A stretch of DNA of 64,000 nucleotides from Pseudoalteromonas sp. XMcav2-N (GCF_024124545.1 NZ_JAMXSF010000001.1:1-64000); one strand, 5' to 3'; positions 57,701-60,561 are shown, numbered from the stretch's first letter. Numbers and translations are program-made. Notes: a model not told the origin generated them from the letters alone.

Positions 57701-58913
57701 GGTATTGCAGTTGTTGTCACTGGCATTTGATGCGGCTGTTTTCGATATCTGGGGACCTTTGGTCCATGGCGGTGCAGTGGTGTTCTATCCGGGCCGACAT
57801 GTTGAGATAGATAAGCTGGAGCAGGTGGTGAAGCAAAGTGGTGCGAATACCGCGTTGATCACCCCGGCACTGTTCGAACCCTGGTGCGAGCAGCTCACAG
57901 GCACTTGTGGCTTTAGTCACTTGTTGATCGGGGGAGATGTTTTCCCGACTCAGTCGGTGCAACGCTTATTTGAGCTCGACCCTGAGGTTGAGGTTTACAA
58001 TGTTTACGGTCCGACCGAGAACAGCGTTTTGTCGAGTTACTATCCGGTTCCGCGCACATTGCAGCTGAGCGATGATATTCCTATTGGCCTGTCTCTGGGT
58101 GGTACCCAGTATACAATCCGTAATGCACAGGGGCAGCGTCTGCCATCTGGATTTGTGGGCGAGCTGTGCTGGCATGGTCCGAGTGTGGGTATTGGCTATC
58201 AGAACAACCCTGAAGCCACTGAAGCGGCCTTTATCACAGATCCGCAGTCGCAACAGCGATACTATCGCAGTGGTGATATGGCACGGATTGGTATGGATGG
58301 CATGTGTTACTTCAAGGGACGCAAAGATCATCAGGTTAAACTGCGGGGCTTCCGTATCGAGTTACAGGAGATTGAACAACAGTTTGAACTGCATCCTGCG
58401 GTGCGTCAGGCCGCGGTCTTGGTCAATAAAACGGACTTTGCGGTCCCTACCTTGTGTGTTTATGTATGCCTGGCCCAGGGCGCCGACGAGACGCAACTTG
58501 GCGATATCTGGCAACAGGTTCGAACAGGGTTACCCGGATATATGGTGCCAGGGCATTATGCCTTGGTGACAGAAATGCCGGTGAATCTCAATGGTAAGCG
58601 CGACGATAAAGCCCTGCAGGCGCTGACCCTCAGCGAGTGTGCAGTGGATAACTATGTCGCACCGGAAACAGACACGGAGCAACAACTGGCCGAGCTCTGG
58701 TCGCAGATGCTTCGCCTGGAGCAGATCAGTATCCGCAGCAACTTCTTCGAACTTGGAGGCCACTCCTTGTTAGCGATGCAGCTGATTTCGAAGATCAATG
58801 ATGCCTTTGAGTTAGAGCTGAATGTGGCTGATTTGTTTGAGCTGGGTGACATTGCGTCGATGGCCGAAGAAATCGACATAATGCTGGATGAACAAGAAAG
58901 TGGGTGGTTATAA
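31377..58913 (+). CDS. Giant nine-module NRPS: (half C)-A-PCP-(C-A-PCP)x8
   Basis: About 9,178 codons without interruption. GTG 31377 is chosen because GGGAG lies 7 nt upstream; the frame opens at 31173 but shows no domain there. Residues 1 to about 190 resemble only the C-terminal lobe of a condensation domain; then A-PCP and eight C-A-PCP modules follow. TSGSTG cores are near 32427, 35631, 38772, 41887, 45013, 48187, 51340, 54490 and 57595; nine LGGHS PCP sites are present. Codes suggest Arg-like, unknown, aliphatic, unknown, Pro, unknown, Pro, Asp-like, aliphatic. It has no E, methylation or thioesterase domain. It ends in a bare PCP and an acidic tail (IDIMLDEQESGWL) that could dock to the TubC domain encoded at 30,583. 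Confidence 0.92.
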   Translation: MIVDRANPGMAKEITSLAQSSLDAATVTQAATRLNTDKAQMLFSCFALVYARYYQMSPARMRYVDNADADLAGNTERVCDLHLDPMMTVQQWHDYVCTQTTGALPVPTGASESTDALLPVFLVTESAKADIERLSFTLLLNMASDTHLEWFYDARQIDHQTVETLADWLSFVVTEVAIDPNQSLNALAYYHKTLSPPVAQTPQSIVDVLDQVSEHAPRTLAVCDSDEQIDYRTLVTRSCHLAAQLNEQVDPGTRVGVMLPGSVSALVTQLALWRLGATFVPLDPGYPAQRLAHIMTDADLKCVLTDATNEHKGARDGVKCYRYDALMAQTHSKVWHPPEIDTSLSAYIIYTSGSTGLPKGVPISYEAFAAHIHAMSEHLALSDKDAVLSFASLNVDTALEQIWVGLCAGAAVHIKGERLWRHQELTDYLLQQQITCTDLPPALVAELLSEQTNEMAFWQQTRLHTLVLGGETLNPQIVRRWEELALFSRCRLFNAYGPTEATITSTWHQVTPADLSRASIPIGKLCGPRIALVVDSEGHEQPPGAVGELLLAGPCLSSGYLNREAENHSKFIQYRGIRWYRSGDLVRQGPDGEFYFLGRADEQVKVRGFRVELGEIDSQLARHDQIRSIAVVDVVQGQSQQLVAFYVAQGEPSTGEELSEFAASRLPGHMVPNQFVALSELPLLPNGKVNRRALRDHRLPEPVASEIVEPQSPLQTQLRKIWAQAFELPEEALSCAAHFFALGGHSLIGLRILGAISEQLMVDVEFQTLLTHPTIVDLANYIELDTASLAKEANPLPAISVQPDAAAGPVVSFAQQQMWLASQHEGLEENGQHSYLVPLTLSLSGPLEIPRLQAALDLWLAHNPILRTRLVMDEDGQLQPQLADTTQLPLQHIELSQLDEAQQSQRIAQVRAELGRGLTPASSLMVNACLISVSEQRHLLCCVFHHIAVDDWSVNLLCQQLSEFYQHAVEPGERAGYGDYARWQKQHWEGSEQAQAMSQYWQTQLESLPALHGIALDKPRSHLSLNEEQSPAAGMARVVLPQTVGQQLAEFAKRHGTSEFVVLQSMFALVVSLFSREEDVVIGSPMANRQQRATQDMVGYFVNPVAIRSQVNRQQTLAQFIAGQHDTIMAAMAHQAFPFSHLVDTLNPPRQEHVHPIFQILFNFLGKNPHREHFTLGEVEAQVLTEQDTQAKFDLTLDIWQSMDDQLTTSLYYNSALFDSTTAESILSQFCEALNHWLTESAQPLHQLTNAPVQSAREVLLTLGKGVECELDESFVQRLNRLSEQCDGRPALIDDNRSLSYRELAQQARALAGYLQNNGVEQGDAIAVMMPRCVEYIVAVYACHLCGAAFVPVDTHFPVERINNIASQAGIRWLLSVSEVAKAPDLACEFIDVRVAMAQGLSCQPVVNRPQDTAYMLFTSGSTGTPKGVIVTQRNLSYFLTTNDTDTFAAHDPRNVRWGWRLAFVFDGSMLGLGAVASGATVVLADEATCQDPERYAEFCRQHQLTHCCVTPSFCELFIEQWPDAAQMPNLGMGGESISPSLWARLNQIAAQTGLSIINYYGPTEITVHATSCDISTSALPSIGKVASNAQIYLVDDCGALLPRGAIGEIWVAGSGVTAGYLDQPALTAEKFIENPFGPGLVYKTGDLGRWNTQGQLTFQGRADTQLKLRGYRIEPGEVESVIAQHEAVQQAFVTAHRQQLVAYVAVGDVAEDAHAELQRALQVNLNAQLPAYMVPTHFVFIPQLPLTLNGKVNKKALPLPQASGADEYVAPGNVTEVKLCEMWAEVLTLDASQISVHSNFFTLGGHSLLATKLISMIKKVFGYPLTMTQLFANPNIAALAALLPAPQAADSAVRSEIQFDPNADVVLSFAQQQMWLACEMSDNQAGYLLPLHLALHGTVDAARLDTALVSLLTRHTVLRTSIERTGQGIAARVNPVPDRVLSQVDLREYNTAQQQEAIAKVAEQVVTTLTPASDLMLHAVLFTLGTELYELRLWCHHIAADGWSVELLGNELSALYIDPTAQHDVTLQYSDFARWQREHFAEQDVLPSLREYWQTQLTDLPSLHSLPIDGAPEGDLHTAHTCRVTLDEKQNQQLKAFSGAHDVTSFATLQSAFALLLAQFGAEQDVVMGTPMANRRHEETQALIGYFVNSVVLRSEVDWTDSFSTMLVRQKAMILDAYEHQELPFEQLVELLQPQRVHGRHPLFQIMFNYLSSDERLTSFALPGVRVSTLPPEQSAAKFDLSLNIIERDSGALSIEVDYATDLFSEAMINSLLSQFVHIISVCCAAPSEPLNALDLLAPEQIPVVREQLGHGPEQTVQSVFMPQRLSDLAAARPAHIAVHDAHAQLSYAELDHQARQYAAGLQQLGVKPGDALALLLPKDVHLVALLQAIHLCGGVYIPLDESYPTERIDNICQQADVRFIISCESLQTLYRGERVVHQLKTLSADYNRYQSVDVCAQDTAYILFTSGSTGEPKGVQVSHGNLAHFIGVMQDTVLNGRDVSDVCWGWRAPLVFDASVVGLAALALGGQLWICDRETSRDPVKYAAFVQQQGINLTFATPSFAQLMLDAWPQDKPIPDLVLGGEALEQPLWSQLVTLREQGHRAYNVYGPTETTVYVTCTEVTGDTTHLGQIVASTQLYVLDPYQRLQPFGAKGELYIAGSGVSQGYLNRGQQTRDSFLSNPFGAGKLYRSGDLVRWDEAHRLAYMGRADDQIKLRGLRIELGEITRLMSNSGLVKQACVQVVEQHLVAYFTASETAAGDLTRQLTQHLSEKLPDYMVPSQCILLDEMPLTVNGKVDKRRLPAPNIVEHVYQGPANETEQQLVELWGQVLGRKAGEISTTANFFALGGHSLLAAKLITLINGAFGGDWSLASVFKYASVQAQAEMIAQHTQITHSVEITRSHNDEPVLSMAQRQMWLACEMSDAQAGYYIPLYLRFETCPDPERLDRALCALLEHNPVLRTSVVQQDNELTAKLNAQPDSLLTFDDLSECETEQRDTALANSFAQLHEGLTPQSPLMLRAKLITLGAQEYVLALCIHHIAADGWSMGLILEQLDHFYRTGHADESDLPLYHDYARWQQARFEDPVHMDKLAKYWQQQLADLPLHHELALDNPRPVDASYRAQTLNRRIPKKQVSAIREFAQQQQTTPFVVLQSAFSWVLSLFSGEQDIVMGTPMANRQQASCEHMIGYFVNSVVLRAQVSPQLSFNDLVKAQNSTFLSAYEHQAFPFETLVETLNPERVAHLHPLFQIMFSYLTAEHSAAISLGELGCETLEEPNSFAKFDLTLNATEQQNGDILLEIDFSTDIFEAATAQALLTCLSDGLSNLLAHSSTPFESLPALVDDTQRRAIEALGKGASCQYEADLRTMLEARVARSPDHIVIEEGELTLTYSQLQTRATQLAGYLQSLGVQPGDNLGLLLPRSADALVAIYATQLCGATFVPLALDYPRARVEKIAEQAQIRLLLVQHPDAGQAFEGIAEIVSLQTIPSGCDYRVPERYAQMAYLLFTSGSTGEPKGVCISQQNLAHLLTSWTQRTFATADMAMVRWGWRAPLVFDASMFGLAIVAFGGCLVIADHETGRDPYAFMQFCQAHDINYSFATPSFAEQMLECHEQEMPSLMLGGEALNRKLWCQLSEYSEQHGRVFFNAYGPTETTVEVTQTEVTGTHPHLGGPIANTQLYVLDAQQRCVPVGAKGELYIAGAGVAEGYLNNPAQSEKAFINNPFGSGLLYRSGDLVRWDHDGNLEFFGRIDQQVKLRGFRIELGEIETVLSRSEAVAQVVLTVQGSHLVAYFVSAGALSEQDITARLRALAQQALPDYMQPSYYVQIEQVPYAVSGKINLRALPAISVEQAHYEAPATYLESQLQTLWAEILALDVGQISVEANFFALGGHSLAASKLVARVKQTQPCTLNVSDVFKMPTIRALARALTSQRQLPQDQPLVKTLRPERLPLSDAQQRLWLVDQMEGRSAQYNMPFAFDYHGVLDLTTLTQALTALVERHEVLRTCLRRDELGPYQYIQEVSAFEPQVLDASDYSTEEFAGLLEQLAVTPFDLEQDVLLRAHVFIRGDDHYTLLLNFHHVAMDGSGMEIFIAELDALYSHRGDSERLKPLALQYADYALWEHQGRHPENLAAQRTYWHQQLAQLPPVHELPLDKPRPQEMTHSGQVVFNQLSEQCSETLKAYCERQGVSTFMAMHGLLSALLSKFSGSRDIVIGTPVANREQLETQRMLGFFANTLVLRMDTDLSMSFAQLLAQSRDTALAAFDNQSVSFETLVADLQEARHNRYNPLFQILLVVQSQHNSAWLLDGVELREHPVNFDQSKFDLTLSVVEQAGQIRLDWEYNSDLFHKATIESLAQAFVALCEQALATPDAQLLSLPLNAEDTCDAADVAHLPQSVADVLQLSAQTQPGALALESSEVQLTYGEFVAQSSQLARLLAQHGVRQHQVVALTYARTPASYLAIAALLQLGAAYLPLDPKLPEQRLRYILQQSGVEHVIDTRGDASLAELINTLELNCLSLTWPALQSRLKGLDDSVYHSEEPIQGEDAAYVIYTSGTTGEPKGVVQTHRTLCHLAVAQQSTHGLTGAKRTLQFTPLTFDVSVQELITSWFTLSPLVLMNEEEKDNLAQLPQLLSARKIERLFCPPAVLQILAEEVLGNDYDAVPDEIIVAGEALYISEAIAALFTRYPSKLWNHYGPTETHVACAEFVDDFSQPGFAFIGLPVGQCGLHILDPHGQPVPRGAIGELHVSGAQVALGYLGRDELTAERFYTHASGQPCYNTGDRVRFNGNGKLEYLGRSDDQVKIRGFRVELTEIDLALQQCKGVTQARCFTFTDSQGQQQLAAAVVSESGEANEALQSTLVQTLGTQLPAYMVPERYAFVASLPLTRNGKLDKARVLEQLQSSVTMNEVIVPASTPTETFLVTVWAELLKLREAQISIDSNFFKLGGHSLLATRLLIAIEKAFSLQLPLKVIFSHSTINKLAALIDDSQATEQSLKLTAATQEGQWCALSFAQERLWFMQQLNPDATSYHMPAAYVFKGELDVVAMEQALHWLVARQASLRTQFRVFADEGEQQVVRQRSLSPAQLSFTLTQCTLSDTETEAHFNAFNARPFDLQAGEVIRAELCKVAEQHHILMICMHHIATDGGSFAIFEQELFSAYNAHRAQTPLEVAEPDLQYRDFAAWQRAPENLAALEHSEQYWQTQLQGLPTVHSIPLDKPRDSTQSFKGGFHHHQLDGGLSAQIDALSANEQASSFMLLHSVFAALLARWSNETDIVVGTPVSNRNDAALQNVIGLFLNSVVLRLDLSDSPSLTNLLQQAKTHHLSAHEHANLPFERLVEVLNPERNLQHAPLFQVMINFDGHDQPELALDGLDVSGLALGEFDNKYDLTLYLSRRERGYELTWAYDARLFKASTISMIAAEFEHLLALGCNNPEQPLLSHAWSDNAVLPQPLALPSQSDTILTQWQQVVAMCADKPALISGEHRLTYQQLDAQATQVANFLSTLGVEQGDRVAVCMARALPRIVAIMAVIKLGAIYVPVSTELPQQRCEFMIDEVGCKWVLSNAGSEVLDWQIEAQICALDDKESASAIAAQPTTPCYQVSLTPNDGAHIIFTSGSTGNPKGVLGTHGATLNRVNWMAQAYPYQDDEQACHITSMAFIRAVWELFTPLLQGVTLHLIDRELVKQVPQLLQALSEQGITRIVTAPSLLNIANEYMAQTGFRLPALNYWFVSGEPLATALARQVLPTLGDTQLVNLYGSTEVMSDVTHYVVTDTSLTDTLYAPIGAAIANTQVVLLDANHNPVPQGAVGEIVITGHGLATGYFNRPEQTAGAFIETPIGRAYATGDLGRVDEAGRLHCLGRKDYQIKIRGYRIEIGEIEAQLARHSDVQNAIVIYVPEQQSLQAYLLTQVPACQQSALLQAIKVQLAQTLPDYMLPDAFMCVSSFAYRPNGKVDRSRLPAFDVAVKDEYVAPATPTEQRLQAVWQRLLDKESISTEANFFHLGGHSLLATRLVTAIIAEFNVELAVKSVFSANTIAKQALLIDSSEQLSVGAQLSVQARPAEGAPLSYAQQRMWFINQLEGNSGNYNIPMVYAIRGEVDVSLMELAFAQLLTRHEVLRSQFVNHDGEARQIAHDGSHFRLDYRDLSALPDAQKQQQLALATTQAATLAIELSCDPMLHVTLIKEQECCFKLLLTVHHIVADGWSMGLITNEFIRLYEALVEGREAVLPTLSVQYADFAMWQRSWLQGAQLEQQVGFWQQALAGIPAVHELPTDQPRPAKQSYRGAWHESQLSHAQLDQLQSLAQQTDSTLYMVLQSMFSVLLHKLSHQDDIVLGTPVANRRREELVDLVGFFVNTLVMRTQFEAQDGFMDVLARSKAYMLEAQTHQDVPFEALVESLAPERSLAYSPLFQIMFVLHNNQAVELDNSAFEIDIERSKAALAKFDLTLTAMENESGLGLSWEYNTDLFSAQRIARFDAALHRLIDLLLDTPQQRIADISLATPAQGQLTTAAVEVTPQSQVIPLFMAAAEQYAQHGALSFQGTHLTYQQLAERVEHLSGTLFEQGVEPGSEVIVMVPRGINAVLAMLAVWRLGAVYMPVDSQWPQARIDTICHDNEVTFALISNSTPSAQHPDVARVLEIEALLTSTVAASAPHWQGDVDDAAYVIHTSGSTGKPKGVVVPHRTLANLLAFQRRDNSVLSAPAKTLQFASLNFDVSVQEICTALTTGVELVVVDQHTRTDMAALLDVIATQQVARIFVPFAVLQVMCSEALASGVSLDALREIVTAGEQLQISADITRFFNQYPNCTLINHYGPSETHVVTEYVLRGDPAQWPQLPPIGQLLPGNEACLLDKHLQPVLPGCVGELFISGVNVALGYLNNPVLTNERFVEMAEGKRWYRTGDLVQLDEQGQLRYVGRSDTQVKLRGFRIELGEIETLLNQCPGVSEALVTVHQQSRLIAYYVTDKPCDEALKAALQGALPDYMCPELYYHLERLPLTDNGKVDRRALPQPDAQQQAQYTPPQTPTEQTLAQIWQQLLSVEQVGKGDNFFTLGGHSLLAMRLVTQVKQSFAIEFGVKQVFETPTLDSMALAIDAAAHSELGQINAVSNPDACYPLSYAQSRLWFIDQLEQGSSNYNVPANYRLRGALKVTALQAAFAALSDRHHILRTVYEQGTDGPVQRITQRQAQLTLRDLSGLSDPQQALDTALRELSATCFDLAADLPVQAVLYKVATQEYVLALVIHHIAVDGWSFAVIERELFAHYEQLCADQMPDAEPLAIQYKDFAQWQHQDAQQQALSRSEQYWKEALNGAPKLHSLPLDKPRPQVQSFSGARFITELDSDVSAMLNTLALDQGCSLFMVLESLFAALLARYSGTDDIMIGTPVAGRERPEIEPLVGFFVNTVVLRNRLALSQGFVENLRGTSTMILDAFEHQAMPFERLVEVLQPERSLSHSPLFQILFALQNNEFDELQVADLAVEPMGYDRDTSKFDLKLSTIEQPEGGVVLAWEYNLDLFSEQSIQRMARSFATLARAVVNQPHTPLAQLDVIDPLAHAELAAWNDTRHQFTEQVPFHDWFSAQTKATPNAIAIRQGAAQIDYQQLDALVNQWAHLLIAQGVKPGDVVALSLDKSITLIACMLAVLKAGGAYLPVDPEYPQSRIDYLVADSGAVCVITSHSDSEKFPALATRCLVDCPHWQAQLNACETVAPDVVVSSLMPAYVIYTSGSTGQPKGVMISHANIANYLAQALDTYFVSELEGSVLMSSVSFDGTIPNIYLPLLRGKTVHIADNDNLYLSAAQILTDSDVPLYIKVTPTQIEVLLSQLSAPVAQPHTLMMGGEEFTVQTYERIRALLPEARIYNHYGPTETTIGCTFNFVAEPPQGAAIALGKPIHNTRLYVLDEQQALAPVGAVGELYIAGEGVTLGYLGAAAEQTGSRYLPEYGNPGGRMYRTGDQVRWLNDGTILYFGRNDGQVKLNGYRIETAEIESCLQRLDGVEQSCVVIRQDAQQQAILVAYYCASQTLDSQTLQTQLSALLPEYMVPKAWMQLDALPLNMSGKVDRKALPQPSWQSEVAYRSPETPLQQQLAKIWQSLLGQAQVGLDDSFFALGGHSLLAIQLVSRIRDELTLEVPVRTIFEAPKLAQFCERLSAMSAVSGMTEIQVLADNSPSVVSYAQQRLLFIAKSNPESGLYNMPYPYDISGPLDLTMFRAALDIIVTRQHSLRTRFVLGETLLQYCTEHTQVVLELAELEGDAQSIADWVNETSTRAFDLQGDSLFRVHVATLGAERHMVNFVFHHVICDGWSIGRFWQELSYLYTALVRGEQLQLPELKVQYRDYAAWQRGWFSGEVLEQQSGYWQQQLQDIPAVHSLPLDFARPKTQSHRGHFIGTELDQQTLTGLKALTQRHGATLFMTLQTAFAALLSSWSNETDIVMGTVVANRTQRDVEALIGFFVNTLVLRNRFDDNPSFEQALRDSKQMHLDAQSHQDMPFELLVEQLQPERSTAYHPLFQVLFVLQNNQSADYSLDQLVVEDYQRSAESDVKFDLSLTAHESDTGLYFTWGYCRDLFAQQSIEIAAEAFNRLLKGIVDAPQLALSQHTLSDEPIAEAICHSSQGPQSIAAAIRAFALEDAGHTAVFYAQEQLSYGALIEQADALMQRLAAQGVSHGDKVAVMFDRSLELVVAQLAIMQLGAAYVPLDPNAPMDRLSYIVDNAQCCMLLKASHFEVELPCPAYTAAQLPEAHGPAVSVVENHPDDLAYIIYTSGTTGRPKGVKISQGSIFSMLTQLEFCPFNRDTRVLQLLSLAFDAAVFDIWGPLVHGGAVVFYPGRHVEIDKLEQVVKQSGANTALITPALFEPWCEQLTGTCGFSHLLIGGDVFPTQSVQRLFELDPEVEVYNVYGPTENSVLSSYYPVPRTLQLSDDIPIGLSLGGTQYTIRNAQGQRLPSGFVGELCWHGPSVGIGYQNNPEATEAAFITDPQSQQRYYRSGDMARIGMDGMCYFKGRKDHQVKLRGFRIELQEIEQQFELHPAVRQAAVLVNKTDFAVPTLCVYVCLAQGADETQLGDIWQQVRTGLPGYMVPGHYALVTEMPVNLNGKRDDKALQALTLSECAVDNYVAPETDTEQQLAELWSQMLRLEQISIRSNFFELGGHSLLAMQLISKINDAFELELNVADLFELGDIASMAEEIDIMLDEQESGWL
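33790..36940 (+). other. NRPS module 2: C-A(unknown)-PCP
   Basis: Segments VFDGSMLGLG, HCCVTPSF, LGMGGESI and NYYGPTEITVH give D-G-L-C-G-G-Y-V-H-K, which matches no code I know. The C-domain motif reads HHIAVDD. Confidence 0.55.
36970..40060 (+). other. NRPS module 3: C-A(aliphatic)-PCP
   Basis: Segments VFDASVVGLA, TFATPSF, LVLGGEAL and NVYGPTETTVY give D-A-V-F-V-G-V-V-Y-K, near the isoleucine code DGFFLGVVYK. C motif HHIAADG is normal. Confidence 0.55.
40090..43170 (+). other. NRPS module 4: C-A(unknown)-PCP
   Basis: Segments VFDASMFGLA, SFATPSF, LMLGGEAL and NAYGPTETTVE give D-A-F-F-M-G-A-V-E-K. The hydrophobic pocket with Glu331 matches no code I know. Closely related to modules 2 and 3. 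Confidence 0.5.
43200..46350 (+). other. NRPS module 5: C-A(Pro)-PCP
   Basis: Segments TFDVSVQELI, LFCPPAVL, IIVAGEAL and NHYGPTETHVA give D-V-Q-F-I-A-H-V-A-K, a proline code. C motif HHVAMDG. Confidence 0.75.
46370..49500 (+). other. NRPS module 6: C-A(non-canonical)-PCP
   Basis: Segments AFIRAVWELF, IVTAPSLL, WFVSGEPL and NLYGSTEVMSD give I-R-W-V-F-S-L-S-D-K. Asp235, which binds the alpha-amino group in ordinary A domains, is Ile, and YGPTE reads YGSTE. Lys517 is kept. Confidence 0.6.
49540..52650 (+). other. NRPS module 7: C-A(Pro)-PCP
   Basis: Segments NFDVSVQEIC, IFVPFAVL, IVTAGEQL and NHYGPSETHVV give D-V-Q-F-V-A-H-V-V-K, a proline code. C motif HHIVADG. Confidence 0.75.
52670..55780 (+). 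other. NRPS module 8: C-A(Asp-like)-PCP
   Basis: Segments SFDGTIPNIY, IKVTPTQ, LMMGGEEF and NHYGPTETTIG give D-G-P-K-M-G-H-I-G-K. Lys278, His322, Ile330 and Gly331 match the aspartate code DLTKVGHIGK; positions 236 and 239 differ. Confidence 0.55.
55820..58910 (+). other. NRPS module 9: C-A(aliphatic)-PCP, chain hand-off
   Basis: Segments AFDAAVFDIW, ALITPALF, LLIGGDVF and NVYGPTENSVL give D-A-F-L-L-G-V-V-L-K, a hydrophobic pocket near Ile/Leu/Val codes. PCP LGGHSL is followed by only about 40 residues and no release domain. Confidence 0.55.
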
Positions 58914-58914
58914 G

Positions 58915-59664
58915 ATGACAAAGTCTCCGTATTACTTTGCACCTAAGCCACTTCTAAACCCTCGTGCACGGATCTTTTGCTTTCCGTACGCGGGGGGCAC
59001 CAGCAGTATTTACTTTGACTGGCCAGACTATTTTTTCAGTCGGCAGATTGAGGTAGTGGCAGTCAGTCTGCCTGGGCGCGGTGCGCGCTTTGGTGAGCCA
59101 TTTGATGTCAGCATTGAGGCGGCCATAACCAATATGGTTGACGAGTTTGTGCCCTATCTGGACAGGCCCTTCTATCTGTATGGTCACAGTAATGGTGCGT
59201 TATACAGTTATGAATTTGCTCGTCAGTTACTTAATCGCGGACAGTTGCTAAATTGTCGGCGGGTCTTTTTGGGCGCGAAAGCCGCGCCCCGAAGGACCTA
59301 TCGGCGTGACCCACTTCACTTGCTGAATGAAACGGATTTCAGGCAGGCATTGGCTGAGCTGGGCGGCACACCTCAGGCACTGCTGGCAGATGAGCAGTTA
59401 CTGGCGTTACTGTCACCTATGCTACGCAGCGATTTTAAGCTGGGATTCGATTATATGTCCACAGAGCCTCAGCAGCGCTTGCAGCAGCTTCCCACAACGC
59501 TGATTTATGGTACGGAGGATTTGGATGTGGGCGCCCTAGCGATGTCAGCATGGCGCGAGTTGCTGCCACAGGCTGAGCTGGAATCAGTTGCCGGCGGACA
59601 CTTTTTTATCCATCACCAACAGGCCTTACTGGTCGATCTGCTCTTGACGCGGATCCCAATGTAG
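58915..59664 (+). CDS. Type II thioesterase
   Basis: 249-residue alpha/beta hydrolase of the GrsT/SrfAD group, which frees misprimed or stalled PCP domains. The nucleophile is Ser92 in GHSNG, the acid is probably Asp202 (GTEDLD), and the base is His229 in GGHFF. The N-terminal block FCFPYAGGTSS and LPGRGAR are typical. ATG 58915 begins one base after the NRPS stop; a longer in-frame start at 58888 would overlap it. It is the only thioesterase in the locus. Stand-alone enzymes of this size normally edit rather than release product, although a release role cannot be excluded here. Confidence 0.92.
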   Translation: MTKSPYYFAPKPLLNPRARIFCFPYAGGTSSIYFDWPDYFFSRQIEVVAVSLPGRGARFGEPFDVSIEAAITNMVDEFVPYLDRPFYLYGHSNGALYSYEFARQLLNRGQLLNCRRVFLGAKAAPRRTYRRDPLHLLNETDFRQALAELGGTPQALLADEQLLALLSPMLRSDFKLGFDYMSTEPQQRLQQLPTTLIYGTEDLDVGALAMSAWRELLPQAELESVAGGHFFIHHQQALLVDLLLTRIPM

Positions 59665-59697
59665 CCGATAAACGGAACTAGAAAAGGATAGACAACA

Positions 59698-60459
59698 ATG
59701 AAAACACTTTATTCACTGGTTTCTGCCGTGTCGCTGCTGGTCAGCACACAGGCAGGGGCCGCAGTAGTCACGGATAGCGGAGTTAAAAAACACGCAATGG
59801 AAACATCAACACTGAACATATTATACATGGGCAACAGTCACACCAAACGTCACAGTGTGCCCGAATTTGTTAAAGCCATCATTGAGGCATCCGAGCCGGG
59901 GGTTCAGGTTAGTTATCAAATGGCGCCCGGGATCTTGTTTCTGGATCAGCGCTGGGATCATGGTCCGAGCCGTAAGATGTTAAAAGACACCTCATTAAGC
60001 CATGTGGTATTGCAGGCGCAAAAATACTCACAAAGCCGCAGAAAGCTCTACTCAACCAAAGAGGCGAAAAAGCTGGTTGCGCTGGCGAAGGAGCATGGCA
60101 CCCAGGCCGTTATGTTCCCTGAGTGGGGGCAAAGAGGCCGTCAGTGGGAAGGCCAGTATGTGCATGATATTTATGCGGGCATAGCGAAAGAGTCGGGCGC
60201 GTGTATTGCACCCGTTGGCTTGGTGTGGGATAAGTTTTTATCAGAGCACCGTATGAACTTACATGCAATGGACGGTAACCACGCCAATGACAAAGGGGCG
60301 TTTCTGGCCGCGCTGGTATTATCGCAAAGTATTCTCGGTCGTCCGGCAGATCAGCTTGCAGTCACCACCACCGCACCTGTTGACGCTAAGTTACAACAGC
60401 AAATGCAACAGGCAGCGGCCAGTTTGTTTAAAGCTGAAGCTACCGCCTGTACGTCATAG
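59698..60459 (+). CDS. Secreted SGNH/GDSL-like hydrolase
   Basis: 253 residues with a signal peptide (cleavage near residue 22 after QAGA). Block I is ILYMGNSHTK with candidate nucleophile Ser47. The C-terminal MDGNHAND gives the Asp192-x-x-His195 pair typical of SGNH esterases. It starts 33 nt after the thioesterase stop with AAAAGGA upstream and ends before a strong hairpin, so it is the third gene of the plus-strand operon. A periplasmic esterase in an NRPS operon could trim, de-esterify or inactivate the product, but that role is inference. Its length is ordinary for the family. Confidence 0.75.
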   Translation: MKTLYSLVSAVSLLVSTQAGAAVVTDSGVKKHAMETSTLNILYMGNSHTKRHSVPEFVKAIIEASEPGVQVSYQMAPGILFLDQRWDHGPSRKMLKDTSLSHVVLQAQKYSQSRRKLYSTKEAKKLVALAKEHGTQAVMFPEWGQRGRQWEGQYVHDIYAGIAKESGACIAPVGLVWDKFLSEHRMNLHAMDGNHANDKGAFLAALVLSQSILGRPADQLAVTTTAPVDAKLQQQMQQAAASLFKAEATACTS

Positions 60460-60468
60460 CATGTTTAG

Positions 60469-60500
60469 ATCCGATGGCTGTATGCCATCGGATTTGCCCC
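60469..60500 (+). terminator. Terminator-like hairpin after the giant NRPS operon
   Basis: Perfect 10-bp stem: ATCCGATGGC (60469-60478) and GCCATCGGAT (60484-60493) around TGTAT, starting 10 nt after the SGNH stop. Only TTTG follows, so termination may be partial. Confidence 0.65.
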
Positions 60501-60561
60501 GCTGCCCTTTGTTAGACACTTCAGCCAGAGGTTTTAACTTTGCAAGGAGCTCGGCTATTAG

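Noticed and set aside
33600..58770. Recurring DNA around the PCP Ser sites as tandem repeats
   Set aside because: It is explained by the conserved LGGHS(L/I) motif in each PCP domain, not by an independent repeat family.
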